NCBI GenBank assembly: GCA_024278855.1
Contig: JAJRSJ010000013.1
Location: forward strand, 1 to 64,000
Direction: 5' to 3'
DNA length: 64,000 bases
DNA from: Alphaproteobacteria bacterium
GTDB taxonomy: Bacteria; Pseudomonadota; Alphaproteobacteria; Caulobacterales; Maricaulaceae
Made by a program: the position numbers and the translations under genes. Shown one piece after another: positions 25,846 through 35,705 of this stretch (position 1 is its first letter; each line of letters begins with the position of its first letter). The notes under the pieces are model-generated. The model was given only the letters and a program-made list of their open reading frames with translations, did not search any database and was not told the origin of the DNA.

Positions 25846-26388
25846 TTAATCCGCGCCTATTTTGATGACGACTCGTTCGTTTTTTCTACAATCCCGGCCA
25901 CTACAATTTCCGTCCACTCTAGCCCGGCTAGTTGTTAGATCATAGATCATCTTGTTGCCAGTAACCGTATTGCCACTGTCTTGCGTGAATTTAACATTTC
26001 CAGTAACCGTGATAATATTTTTATCCCGCTCGTAAACCCCTTTGTCACCTGTTACACTGTTTTGCGGGGTAATATATTTAAAATTTCCAACGGCGACTAT
26101 GCGGCTGATATTACCCAATTGTACGAACCCACCTTCGGATTGTTCGCCCTGAACCCGGAACAAATCCATTCGGTCCGCCAATATGGTCGCACTGCCTTGT
26201 TGAATATTGACATCTCCACTTAACACGGTCTTAGCCCCCTTATAGGTCGCCCGCTCGGCCTTAACATCAATTGGCTCTTGGCCGCCAAATGAAATTTGTG
26301 CAGTGCTAGTCAAGGGCAAGCCAAATAGCATGCCAAACAACATACAAGGCATCAAGACGGCGCGGATTATTTTAGAGGTGGTTTTCAT
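25846..26388 (-). CDS. lptA: LptA/OstA-type periplasmic LPS-binding protein (copy 1)
   Basis: 180 residues: signal peptide ending TSTAQI, then an OstA domain (VKAERATYKGAKTVLSGDVNIQQGSATILADRMDLF; ITVTGNVKFTQDSGNTVTGNKMIYD) clearly homologous to copy 2, with the same C-terminal GNCSGRDC. The ATG overlaps the lptC stop (ATGA), so the two are translationally coupled. Which copy is the main LptA is not decidable here. Confidence 0.9.
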   Translation of the reverse strand: MKTTSKIIRAVLMPCMLFGMLFGLPLTSTAQISFGGQEPIDVKAERATYKGAKTVLSGDVNIQQGSATILADRMDLFRVQGEQSEGGFVQLGNISRIVAVGNFKYITPQNSVTGDKGVYERDKNIITVTGNVKFTQDSGNTVTGNKMIYDLTTSRARVDGNCSGRDCRKNERVVIKIGAD

Positions 26389-27077
26389 TCTTGCGCTCCT
26401 CGCAGTTTTGGCGTTTTCTTCGGTATAATATAGGCTGTCATTCCTTGCTTGAACACGAGGACGGAATAGTTTTCATTGATTTCGTAGGCATTGCCACCTG
26501 CCCTGCCAAACCCGCCTGTGCAATCAATTGGCCTGTCCCCTTCTATCCGTTTGGCTTTTACGAATATTCGTGCATGTGTGGTTTTACAATCCGTACCATC
26601 ATCCGTTTGCAAATTTACATCATTTTGTAACTCTAATACTTGGGTTTCTGCATTATACAAGCCGCTTGCCGCTAGCACAATGCTTTCCTGCGCGCCGTCT
26701 GTACGTAGAAAATTAAGCACCGGGTTGACCAATTTGGTTTCGTCGGGGTTTTGGACGAACCGAACGGCTTCGTCTGCCGTGATCCGGTAAGGCAAATTAT
26801 CGGATGTACGGCCCTTGTAAACGGGGCGGATCATTTTTACAGTCTCATCAGGGTTATCTTCAGACGGCATGCTCTTGGGTGTATTAACAAAAAACCAGAG
26901 CAGTAATAGAATGAGAAATACGGCAAAACAAATTAACACAAGACGGGCAATGCGAACAAGCGAAGAATGCCGCCGAGCCGCCTCCAAGGTTAAGGCCCGG
27001 CGCGGTTGCCAAAATGCAAGCGCATGACTATCTTTTGCAGGCATAGAGACCGTTGTATCTGCGTTGGTTGATATCAT
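26385..27077 (-). CDS. lptC: LPS export protein LptC
   Basis: A single-pass inner-membrane anchor that hands LPS from LptB2FG to LptA. ATG 27077 (230 residues) is chosen over 27122 because a GAG lies just upstream and the N-terminus is then a normal cytoplasmic tail. One helix (ARLVLICFAVFLILLLLWFFV) is followed by a beta-rich periplasmic domain (YRITADEAVRF, VLELQNDVNL). Two cysteines (GTDCKTTHA, PIDCTGG) could form a disulfide, which is not general for LptC. Confidence 0.88.
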   Translation of the reverse strand: MISTNADTTVSMPAKDSHALAFWQPRRALTLEAARRHSSLVRIARLVLICFAVFLILLLLWFFVNTPKSMPSEDNPDETVKMIRPVYKGRTSDNLPYRITADEAVRFVQNPDETKLVNPVLNFLRTDGAQESIVLAASGLYNAETQVLELQNDVNLQTDDGTDCKTTHARIFVKAKRIEGDRPIDCTGGFGRAGGNAYEINENYSVLVFKQGMTAYIIPKKTPKLRGAQE

Positions 27078-27197
27078 TATGCTCACGAATGCTAAAATCC
27101 CGGCCTTATAGCCCAAATTCATAGTTTAGGCGATACCAGATTGCATAAAATAGATTACAGTTTCGTTAGTGAAAATTTTATAAAATTCTAGAGAATT

Positions 27198-27818
27198 TCA
27201 CCTAAAGGCATGCGAGAAAATGTCAACTCCGTTCCACCCTGCCAAATCCAGTGCAGCGCGGGTCGGCATGAACTCAAAGCAAGCTTTGGCCAAGTCATAA
27301 CGGTTTTCACGCATTAACCGCGCACTCAAGATGCGCTGAAGCTGATGTAGATACAAAACATCAGACGCCGCATATGCCATTTGCGCTTTGGTCAAATCTT
27401 CAGTAGCCCAGTCAGAGGACTGCTGCTGTTTGGACAAATCAACGTTCAGAAGTTCCTTGCACAAGTTTTTCAACCCGTGAGCATCAGTGTATGTGCGCAC
27501 CAAAGCGGACGCTATTTTGGTGCAATAAATCGGCACCACATCAATACCCAAATTTTGTTTGAGCATTGCCACATCAAAACGGGCAAAATGAAATATTTTT
27601 TCTATTTTTTTGTCGCTTAATAATGCTTTTAAATTCGGGCAGTCATAGCTGCCCCTGTTCATCTGTACAATATGAGCATCGCCGTCGCCTGCGGATAATT
27701 GCACGAGGCACAGCTTGTCGCGCACCAAAGAAAGCCCCTGGGTTTCCGTATCCACTGCGACAGATGCGCCAAAGTCCAGCCCGTCCGGTAAATCACCCTT
27801 GTGTAAATGTATGCTCAT
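27198..27818 (-). CDS. rnd: Ribonuclease D-type 3'-5' exonuclease
   Basis: Trims RNA 3' ends. The start at ATG 27818 has GAGGA four bases upstream and is preferred to TTG 27833. The 206 residues hold only the DEDDy exonuclease domain: VAVDTETQGLSLV, HFARFDVAMLKQ and YAASDVLYLHQL. The HRDC domains of E. coli RNase D are absent, as is usual for the short alphaproteobacterial type. It is divergent from lepA. Confidence 0.93.
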   Translation of the reverse strand: MSIHLHKGDLPDGLDFGASVAVDTETQGLSLVRDKLCLVQLSAGDGDAHIVQMNRGSYDCPNLKALLSDKKIEKIFHFARFDVAMLKQNLGIDVVPIYCTKIASALVRTYTDAHGLKNLCKELLNVDLSKQQQSSDWATEDLTKAQMAYAASDVLYLHQLQRILSARLMRENRYDLAKACFEFMPTRAALDLAGWNGVDIFSHAFR

Positions 27819-28034
27819 ATCATCCTCAATCAATTTGTGTCGCCAAGCTTGTACGCAAGCTCTTGGTATTTAACAAGGGCTTGCGTTGGCTTTCACCTAT
27901 ATTAGCGCATATTCGTTTTTAACTTGCCAGGAGGTTCCGGTGTTGGTTTAGCCTAATAAAGTGCAACAACACTTGCACATAGCCAGTAAGTCTATAGAAA
28001 ATCGCACAACAGATACTTTCATGTGAAAAACATT

Positions 28035-29843
28035 ATGACAACAAAGCTTTCCCATATTCGCAATTTTTCCATTGTTGCCCATATTGACCACGGTAAATCA
28101 ACCCTGGCTGACCGGCTTATCCATTATACAGGCGGGCTGAGTGACCGCGAAATGAGCGATCAAGTGCTTGACAATATGGATATCGAAAAAGAGCGCGGCA
28201 TCACCATCAAAGCCCAAACCGTGCGCCTAGAATACAAAGCCGACGACGGCGAAGACTATGTGCTCAATTTGATGGATACGCCGGGACATGTGGATTTTGC
28301 TTATGAGGTATCGCGGTCATTGTCGGCTTGTGAAGGTTCCATATTGGTGGTGGATGCATCCCAGGGGGTCGAGGCGCAGACTTTGGCAAATGTGTACCAA
28401 GCCATAGAGCATGACCACGAAATTATAACCGTACTCAATAAAATTGATTTGCCCGCCGCCGATGTAGAGCGTGTCCGCGACCAGATTGAAAATGTTATCG
28501 GGCTGGATGCATCGGATGCTATCGAGGCATCTGCCAAGTCCGGCATTGGCATTAAAGAGACATTGGAAGCCATTGTCACCCGCTTGCCTGCGCCGAGCGA
28601 AGGAGATATTGATGCGCCGCTCAAGGCGCTACTGGTGGACGCGTGGTACGACACCTATATGGGGGTCATCGTGTTGTTTCGGGTTGTGGACGGTCAGATT
28701 AAGAAAGGCCAACGCATCCGCATGATGAATTTCGGTGCCACATATACTGTGGATAAAGTCGGGGTGTTTCGCCCCAAGCCTGAAGATAAAGCCGTGCTTG
28801 GGCCCGGCGAGGTTGGTTTTTTCACCGCTAGCATCAAAGAGGTGGCTGACGCCGCCGTTGGCGACACTATTACTGATGATAAACGCCCCTGTGAAACTAG
28901 CCTACCCGGGTTTAAGCCCGTTCAGCCAGTGGTGTTTTGCGGTATATTCCCGGTAGACGCCGCCGATTTTGAAGCCCTGCGGGCTGCTGTGGGCCGTCTG
29001 CGCCTAAATGATGCCAGCTTTAGCTTTGAGATGGAAACTAGCGCGGCGCTTGGGTTTGGGTTTCGCTGCGGGTTCCTCGGTCTATTGCATTTGGAAATCA
29101 TCCAGGAGCGTCTGGAGCGCGAATTTGATCTGGATTTGATCACCACAGCGCCGTCGGTAGTTTATACGCTTAAACTTAACAACGGCACTGAGGAATTACT
29201 CCACAATCCGGCTGACATGCCCGATGTGATGAAAATCGAAGAAATTCACGAGCCGTGGATTACGGCAACGATTATGTCACCAGACGAATATCTCGGCGGC
29301 ATCATCAAACTGTGCCAGGACAGGCGCGGTGTGCAAAAAGAGCTGAGCTATGTGGGGAGCCGCGCCATGATTGTCTATGAATTGCCGCTCAACGAGGTAG
29401 TGTTTGATTTTTATGACCGGCTCAAGTCCATCTCCAAGGGTTATGCCAGTTTTGATTATCAGCCTATTGGCGTCAAACTCGGCGATTTGGTTAAAATGAG
29501 TATTCTGGTCAACGGCGATCCGGTAGATGCTTTGTCCATGTTGGTTCACCGCTCACGCGCTGAAAGCCGGGGCCGGATGATGTGCGAACGGCTTAAAGAC
29601 CTGATCCCGCGCCATATGTTTAAAATTCCGATCCAAGCGGCCATTGGCGGCAAGGTCATTGCCCGCGAAACCATCGCCGCCATGCGCAAGGATGTGACGG
29701 CTAAATGTTACGGCGGCGACGCATCGCGCAAACGTAAGCTTCTGGACAAGCAGAAAAAAGGCAAAAAGAGAATGCGCCAGTTTGGCCGCGTAGAAATCCC
29801 CCAAGAAGCGTTTATAGCAGCTCTGAAAATGGACGATGGTTAG
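28035..29843 (+). CDS. lepA: Elongation factor 4 (LepA)
   Basis: A ribosome-associated GTPase that back-translocates or assists stalled ribosomes. ATG 28035 gives 602 residues, the usual length; a GTG at 28023 would add four. Motifs: G1 [10 protein letters not shown]3 DTPGHVDF, G4 NKIDLP. The LepA-specific C-terminal domain ends [22 protein letters not shown] strong terminator follows. Confidence 0.97.
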   Translation: MTTKLSHIRNFSIVAHIDHGKSTLADRLIHYTGGLSDREMSDQVLDNMDIEKERGITIKAQTVRLEYKADDGEDYVLNLMDTPGHVDFAYEVSRSLSACEGSILVVDASQGVEAQTLANVYQAIEHDHEIITVLNKIDLPAADVERVRDQIENVIGLDASDAIEASAKSGIGIKETLEAIVTRLPAPSEGDIDAPLKALLVDAWYDTYMGVIVLFRVVDGQIKKGQRIRMMNFGATYTVDKVGVFRPKPEDKAVLGPGEVGFFTASIKEVADAAVGDTITDDKRPCETSLPGFKPVQPVVFCGIFPVDAADFEALRAAVGRLRLNDASFSFEMETSAALGFGFRCGFLGLLHLEIIQERLEREFDLDLITTAPSVVYTLKLNNGTEELLHNPADMPDVMKIEEIHEPWITATIMSPDEYLGGIIKLCQDRRGVQKELSYVGSRAMIVYELPLNEVVFDFYDRLKSISKGYASFDYQPIGVKLGDLVKMSILVNGDPVDALSMLVHRSRAESRGRMMCERLKDLIPRHMFKIPIQAAIGGKVIARETIAAMRKDVTAKCYGGDASRKRKLLDKQKKGKKRMRQFGRVEIPQEAFIAALKMDDG

Positions 29844-29879
29844 GCGGAAATACCACCTATTTTCCATACAACACCCAAT

Positions 29880-29908
29880 AAAAAACCCCGCCTAAGCGGG
29901 GTTTTTTA
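29880..29908 (+). terminator. Bidirectional intrinsic terminator between lepA and the convergent S9 peptidase
   Basis: CCCCGC (29886-29891), loop CTAA, GCGGGG (29896-29901), flanked by A6 and T6. The symmetric A and T tracts mean it can end transcription from both sides. Confidence 0.93.
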
Positions 29909-29922
29909 TTGCTAAACTTCGA

Positions 29923-31923
29923 CTATAAACCGCCTGGCCCGCAATCATTCTTGAGGAAATCCTGTACGCCGGAATAAAGTTGATTTCTCATATCAAAAGT
30001 ATATGTGAAAAATCCGTGATCTGCACCTTTCAGAACAACTGAATGAAATAAGTTACCCTTGCCCGCTTTGGTTATAGCCTTCTTATAGTCTTTATAATTA
30101 AAGAACATAACCCGAGGATCAACAGTTCCGTGAATCATGAGGATAGGCACATTGACTTTATCAACTTCATTTATTGGATTGATACCCACATAACCGCCTC
30201 TTCGTTTTGACCAGTCGTCAAGAGCTTTTATACGGCCACCGCCTCTGCGGCCGAGGTAAACTTTTTTCGCATCCGCAACCGCCGCACCCGCTATTACACA
30301 CTGATAAAGGTTGGGGGAACGGGACGCCGCTACAAGAGCCGCATAGCCCCCATATGACCAACCAAACATTGCCATACGGTCAGGATCTGCCAGCCCACGG
30401 TCAACCAGATATTTGGCACCGTCGTCCTTATCGTCCTGCATGGCAAGACCGTGCTGGCCGTAACCCGCATCAAAGTGCTTCCTACCCCAACCAGTGCTGA
30501 TCCGGTATTGTGGTTGAAGCACTAGATAGCCATTATTGGCAAGGAATTGACTGAGTTCATCATAGGTGATGACTTCATTAATATGTGGGCCGCCGTGGGG
30601 GAGTATTATGGTCGGGAACGGGCCTTTACCTTCAGGTTTGGTAATATAAGCCGGGATAGTTAAACCATCGCGGGCTTTATATTTAACAAATTCTACATTC
30701 GAAAGGTCTTTGGGTTGAATAGTAACTTTGCGGCTCGCGAGTTTAAACATTTGCCCATCTTTAACCAACCAAAATGACCCTGAATCATGTGGTCCCCGGT
30801 TTTGAACAATCATAGTTTTGCCGTCTCTGGAACGGCTTGAAATGCTTATCTGGTAAGCATTTTCAATGTTTTTTTCGAGCTGTTCATACAGGGCCTTCTC
30901 CTCCATATCAAACCAATGGCGTTCCATTTTTTCGCCAGGGTATATAGCGGCAACCAGTTTATTATTGCCGGCCCAGAACATGGAATGACGAAGCACACCA
31001 ACCACATCTGCATCTGGTGCTTCAAAAAGTTTTTTACCGAATTGACCGGTGTTAAAATCAAACTCCCACAATGCAGCTTTATCAGAGCCGTCACGTGCAT
31101 CTATGACATAACCAGTGTTTGGATCGTCCTGTTTTGTCCCTGCAAAACCATAAAATCCCGATAGGAACCTGTACAAATTTTTATGCTCATCAAAATCATA
31201 GCGCCGGGCTAATTCAGTCCAAGACTTATCGCCAGGCTTTCTGTAATAGGTCACAAGCTCATTTGTACCAGCCTCAATACCTTGGTTAAAACGTGGATAG
31301 CCATCAAGATCAAAACTGGCACTGGGATATTTTTCACTGCCTTTTATCACCAGTTTTCTAGTGCCGGTTTTGAGATTTAACTTAAAATATGAACGCGGCC
31401 GAAACGCAGCAAATGGGTCAACACCCAAATTATCACCTACTGAATTTCCCCGACCGATAAGGACATAATCAGGTTCTTTTGGCAACACACTGACAATTTG
31501 AAAATTACCTGCAGCTTCAGAAAACTTGTTCTCTTCCAGATTATATATAAAGGTTTTATACTTTTTTACATCTTCCTCGGGTCGCTTAATTCTTTTTTTC
31601 ACAACCTTCCAAGCCGTACCCACGATCAGGTTATCAGAGACCCAACGCGCATTCACCATTTCCATTGGCGCTGCATTTAAGCGGCGAAGCGGTTTTGAAA
31701 AATCATCCGTACTATAAATTTCTAGAATATTTTCACCCTTTTTGCTCTCTAACTTCATAATGAGCATATGTTTGCCGTCAGGCGAAATGCTAGCCGCACT
31801 TACGGAATGACGAATGGACCAGTCTTCAATCGGCAATGCCTCTTTAGCATATGATGTTGATTGTAAACTGACTACTAACAGGGCTAGCACAAATAATATG
31901 CTAGAAATTTTTATGATTCTCAT
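29923..31923 (-). CDS. Secreted S9-family peptidase (prolyl oligopeptidase/acylaminoacyl type) 1
   Basis: ATG 31923 is chosen because it begins a clean signal peptide (MRIIKISSILFVLALLVV to SYAKE); an upstream extension to 32001 would bury it. The mature protein has an N-terminal propeller-like region and a C-terminal hydrolase domain. The nucleophile is in GWSYGGYAALVAA, the acid in IHGTVDPRVMFF and the His in LKGADHGFFTY. It lies just after the TonB-dependent receptor gene on the same strand, separated by a terminator, which suggests use of imported peptides. It is a paralogue of the gene at 37427. Confidence 0.92.
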   Translation of the reverse strand: MRIIKISSILFVLALLVVSLQSTSYAKEALPIEDWSIRHSVSAASISPDGKHMLIMKLESKKGENILEIYSTDDFSKPLRRLNAAPMEMVNARWVSDNLIVGTAWKVVKKRIKRPEEDVKKYKTFIYNLEENKFSEAAGNFQIVSVLPKEPDYVLIGRGNSVGDNLGVDPFAAFRPRSYFKLNLKTGTRKLVIKGSEKYPSASFDLDGYPRFNQGIEAGTNELVTYYRKPGDKSWTELARRYDFDEHKNLYRFLSGFYGFAGTKQDDPNTGYVIDARDGSDKAALWEFDFNTGQFGKKLFEAPDADVVGVLRHSMFWAGNNKLVAAIYPGEKMERHWFDMEEKALYEQLEKNIENAYQISISSRSRDGKTMIVQNRGPHDSGSFWLVKDGQMFKLASRKVTIQPKDLSNVEFVKYKARDGLTIPAYITKPEGKGPFPTIILPHGGPHINEVITYDELSQFLANNGYLVLQPQYRISTGWGRKHFDAGYGQHGLAMQDDKDDGAKYLVDRGLADPDRMAMFGWSYGGYAALVAASRSPNLYQCVIAGAAVADAKKVYLGRRGGGRIKALDDWSKRRGGYVGINPINEVDKVNVPILMIHGTVDPRVMFFNYKDYKKAITKAGKGNLFHSVVLKGADHGFFTYTFDMRNQLYSGVQDFLKNDCGPGGL

Positions 31924-31968
31924 AATTAATAACCTCGAATTTAAGTAATATCGCACATTGATTAAACG

Positions 31969-32004
31969 AAAAATGGCGCGAAAGCAAATGCTTCGCGCCA
32001 TTTT
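31969..32004 (-). terminator. Strong intrinsic terminator after the TonB-dependent receptor gene
   Basis: AAAATGGCGCGAA (31970-31982) pairs perfectly with TTCGCGCCATTTT (31992-32004) over 13 bp, with a short loop. On the minus strand it ends in a T tract. It separates the receptor gene from the peptidase gene 1 downstream. Confidence 0.88.
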
Positions 32005-32026
32005 ATTCAGCTAAAATACAGCTTGA

Positions 32027-35000
32027 TTAGAAGCTCTTACTCGCATTGATAAAGAAGCGACGTCCAAACAAATCGTAACCATTACCAATAGGCACATTAG
32101 CAATTGATAATACTTCCGAACCATCCACTAATGGCGGTGCGGTATTGAATATATTGGACAGGCCAGCAGTTACTCTCCAAGTATCAGCCCGGTAGCTAGC
32201 GGAAGCAGCGTGTACATAATACTTTCCTGCGAAGTTAACGTCACGACATGTAACATCGCCAACAAATGTACCGCCGCAAGTATCAGCCAGAGCGCCGCTT
32301 GTACCCAAAGCATCACCCCAAGGATCTGGATCACCGTTTTGAACTGAACCAATAAAGCGCGTTGTCCAAGAAACATTCCATTTATCATCAATGTTTAAAT
32401 CCGCACGGACATTACCAGTCCACTCAGGGAAGCCAAAACGACCTTCAAGGTCAAATTGACTGGCATTACCATTATCATCCAAGTTGATGAAATAACGTTG
32501 CTGAATATTGTTAACGCGGAAGTTAAGAGAGAAATCCATGGGCTTGTCGAAAGCATTAAAATCTTTCGCTAGGCGTGCGTTAAAATCGAAACCCGAAACA
32601 ACATCATCAGCAATATTCGCGAAGCCAGCATTGACAAGATCTACGAACTGATCCCCGTCACGACTAATATTATCGCAAAGTTGAGACCGGTCGGCAACAG
32701 GCTGATCCCCCAAGAAGCACTGATTCAAAACAAACTGCCCAGTTGGCTCAATTATACCTTGTTTGACTTCAATCCGGTAGTAATTCATTCCGATATCCAG
32801 GTCGAACATATCCGTAAAGGGCTGCTCATAGCTGAAACCGATATTTAGATTTGAAGATGTTTCCGGATCCAGAGCAAATGAGCCGGAACTAGAAACCTCA
32901 GTGCTTTGGAACCCGACATTGATCGTGTTCAAGCCCAATGATGTAGGATCTAAACCTTCACGCACACACCGGGCGAGGGTATCTACCTCGCGGGTATCTG
33001 CTGATGCGTCATAAACATCAGGGCCACCACCTATACCTGCCTGACGAGCTGCGGCGGGAACCAAGCACGGGTCAAGCAAACTACCAAAGCCGCTCTGCCC
33101 ACGTAAGAAGTTCTCACGCAAATTGGGCGCACGGAACGATGTACCAAATGACGCTTTTAACAGCAAGGAATCGATAGGACGCCAGCCGCCTTTGACCGCG
33201 TAGGTATAATTTGTCCCGTAAAATTCATCATCTGTCAAACGGCCCGAAATATTCATCTCAAGCTTGCGGAAGAATGTTTTGTCAGCAATTAACGGAATAT
33301 CAAATTCCGCAAATACCTCACGTGTTGCTTTCTTACCTACAGCGCCTGCATCTGCAAAGAAACCCCAAAACAAACCGTCACGAGCCACGTCATTCGGGTT
33401 TGATTCCAGATCATCAATCCGGTATTCCGCACCAAAGGCGGCGGCCAGACTACCTGCAGGGAGATCTGCTAGAATACCAGTGATACTGGTATTCCAAACC
33501 GTTTGCTTGTAAATGGTCTCGAACGTACGCTCATCAAACAAATAATCGCGCTCCGCTTGCGTCGCAAAATCACCCGAAGTTACATTCGTTAATGGAGGCG
33601 CAAACAGATTAACCGGTACACAACCAGCCAAAACATCAGGCCGCACCACTTGCCCAGGCGCGGCCGTACAAGGCGCACTCCCGTTCGGGAAATTATTCGG
33701 GAACCCGCTATCAAAATTATTGCCAAGTGCAAAATTTAAACGGTCTTCACGAATACCGCGACGAACAGACGTACCAACAGAACGGCTGTGGGTTAGCGAT
33801 GTTTCAAAAGACCAATTGCTCAAGGAACCAAAACTTAGCTGGGGCAAATCACCTTTAAAACCACCAACCAAACGCAGGTTTTTCTGTGTAGTCTCAACAT
33901 TATTACGGTCCCCACGAACACCGACGACGGGTCGCGTTAGAACCGGCCCAAATCTTGTAGCCGGACTCCAACCAAAGATAGCTGGCGTACAGGCCGCTGC
34001 CGGAATACCAAATGTAGCACAAATGCGCTGATCACTCGTATCGCCGTCGCGGTTTGGATCCGTATCGGCATAAAACTGCCCCCAACGCCTTACAAAGTCT
34101 GGATCCGTAACTACAGCACCAACACCTTCGCCGCAATCCGTAGGCGCATTCGTACCGCAAGGGCTAAACTGATTTCCAGCACCGACGAACGGGAAAAGCT
34201 GTGGCTGACCTGTATCGACGCGGCCCTGAGTATCGACATATAGAGCCTCAAAGAATGACGTAATATTCATGTCGCCTTCAAGGGTATATTCACCGTAAGC
34301 CATTAAGGATGCACGCTTTTGCTCACTAACAAAAGTACGGTCAACCGTACCATTGGTTGAAAATTCCTGAAAACCAAAATCCTGAACACCATCGCCGTTC
34401 GCATCAATTGGAATGCCTTGGAATGTTTGATCAACATATCCCGGAATACCAATATTACCGGGGCCGTCTACACCATAAATAGAACCAAATGAAGTTCTAA
34501 ACCCACGACTAAACTCTTGGATACGGTTAGTAATGCGGCTCGGTACACATTCACCAAGTGGCCCGCGTGTCGATTCTGCCGCATTTATATCCCCAAACCA
34601 AACATCATATCGAGTTTGGTCGAAAATATCGCGGAAGCGAATCTCGCCCGTGTCAGTAATTTCAACATTTCGCGTACAGCCTGCCAAGAACTCACTATCA
34701 AACAGACGGATTTCGTCGCGGAAATCATATTCCACACCGACACCAATGAACCCACGGTCATTATTACCGCCCCAGTTACCGGCAATCGTGTAATTTGTGT
34801 TACCGCCTGCCTCTACAATAGAGCCATTACCAATAACCTCAAAACCATCAAAGTCTTTACGCAAAATAACGTTGGCCACACCCGCAACCGCATCTGAACC
34901 ATAAATAGATGAAGCACCATCCAACAACAGGTCGTAGCGATCAATTAATGAGCCTGGAATTTGGTTGATAGAGGCATTAGAAGGCGCACCCTCCACACCG

Positions 35001-35434
35001 GCTGGTGCAAAGCGGCGACCATTGATCAAAACCAAAGTCCGCGACGCATCCAAACCACGAAGGTCAAGTGTTTGCGAGTTAGGACCGTTGTTCAAGACAA
35101 AACCGTTAAATGTCGCATCAATTTGCGTACCCGAAGCTGATTCGGACTGTTGCAAAATTTGCGCCGGATCAATCAGACCAGCCTTAATGGATGTATCGGC
35201 TGTAATAACCTGCAAAGGGGAAATACTGGAAAATGTATCCCGCTTAATCCGTGAGCCTGTGACGATGATTGTATCTTTCTTTTTCACCTTATCGACGTTC
35301 TCATCGACAAGCTCAATTACATCGTCTTCGTCGACCACAGGTGCTTCCTGTGCATAACCAATTGTGCTGCATGCAAATGTTCCAGCTAGCAAGCTGCCGC
35401 CAAGCAGCATTGTTTTCAAATCTAATGATTTCAT
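32027..35434 (-). CDS. TonB-dependent outer-membrane receptor
   Basis: 1135 residues. Signal peptide to IGYAQEA, then an acidic stretch (VVDEDDVIELVDENVDKV) and the plug with IIVTGSRIKRD, LDLRGLDASRTLVLINGRR and DAVAGVANVILRKDFDGFEV. A very large barrel follows, with TonB-receptor end signatures (ASASYRADTWRVTAGLSNIFN) and a terminal Phe (NASKSF). The TGSRI plug is typical of the oar-like/peptide and glycan receptors abundant in marine alphaproteobacteria. The GAGGG Shine-Dalgarno is good. No siderophore genes are near, and the flanking S9 peptidases suggest peptides as ligand; that is inference. Confidence 0.94.
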   Translation of the reverse strand: MKSLDLKTMLLGGSLLAGTFACSTIGYAQEAPVVDEDDVIELVDENVDKVKKKDTIIVTGSRIKRDTFSSISPLQVITADTSIKAGLIDPAQILQQSESASGTQIDATFNGFVLNNGPNSQTLDLRGLDASRTLVLINGRRFAPAGVEGAPSNASINQIPGSLIDRYDLLLDGASSIYGSDAVAGVANVILRKDFDGFEVIGNGSIVEAGGNTNYTIAGNWGGNNDRGFIGVGVEYDFRDEIRLFDSEFLAGCTRNVEITDTGEIRFRDIFDQTRYDVWFGDINAAESTRGPLGECVPSRITNRIQEFSRGFRTSFGSIYGVDGPGNIGIPGYVDQTFQGIPIDANGDGVQDFGFQEFSTNGTVDRTFVSEQKRASLMAYGEYTLEGDMNITSFFEALYVDTQGRVDTGQPQLFPFVGAGNQFSPCGTNAPTDCGEGVGAVVTDPDFVRRWGQFYADTDPNRDGDTSDQRICATFGIPAAACTPAIFGWSPATRFGPVLTRPVVGVRGDRNNVETTQKNLRLVGGFKGDLPQLSFGSLSNWSFETSLTHSRSVGTSVRRGIREDRLNFALGNNFDSGFPNNFPNGSAPCTAAPGQVVRPDVLAGCVPVNLFAPPLTNVTSGDFATQAERDYLFDERTFETIYKQTVWNTSITGILADLPAGSLAAAFGAEYRIDDLESNPNDVARDGLFWGFFADAGAVGKKATREVFAEFDIPLIADKTFFRKLEMNISGRLTDDEFYGTNYTYAVKGGWRPIDSLLLKASFGTSFRAPNLRENFLRGQSGFGSLLDPCLVPAAARQAGIGGGPDVYDASADTREVDTLARCVREGLDPTSLGLNTINVGFQSTEVSSSGSFALDPETSSNLNIGFSYEQPFTDMFDLDIGMNYYRIEVKQGIIEPTGQFVLNQCFLGDQPVADRSQLCDNISRDGDQFVDLVNAGFANIADDVVSGFDFNARLAKDFNAFDKPMDFSLNFRVNNIQQRYFINLDDNGNASQFDLEGRFGFPEWTGNVRADLNIDDKWNVSWTTRFIGSVQNGDPDPWGDALGTSGALADTCGGTFVGDVTCRDVNFAGKYYVHAASASYRADTWRVTAGLSNIFNTAPPLVDGSEVLSIANVPIGNGYDLFGRRFFINASKSF

Positions 35435-35552
35435 TTTGACCCTCTTTAAATGTTGACCTTGAAAAATTTTATTATTGTTCTTCAGGATGGCTTGTAGTCA
35501 GCCAAGGCGTCAATGGCAAGTGGGATAATTACACAAAAGTAATAAAACAGCT

Positions 35553-35574
35553 TGTGTGACTATTTAGCCACACA
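35553..35574. promoter_or_regulatory. Inverted repeat in the receptor/glycosyltransferase intergenic region
   Basis: TGTGTG and CACACA are separated by 10 bp, about 120 bp upstream of the receptor start, in an otherwise unannotated divergent spacer (35435-35705). The spacer also holds three copies of a GCATTGGG-like word (35626-35700). It is a possible operator, without further support. Confidence 0.25.
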
Positions 35575-35705
35575 CTTTATTCTGGCGTATTTCGGAGCCA
35601 ACCTGTAACATATGTTTAGCGTGGCGCATTGGGTTGCACATTATCACCACGCTTTTTAGTCACGCATATAGCATGACATATTGGGTTAGCGCATTGGGAC
35701 AGCGT

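Noticed and set aside
27834-28034. Small gene after the AGGAGG at about 27930
   Set aside because: The following GTG opens only three codons before TAG.
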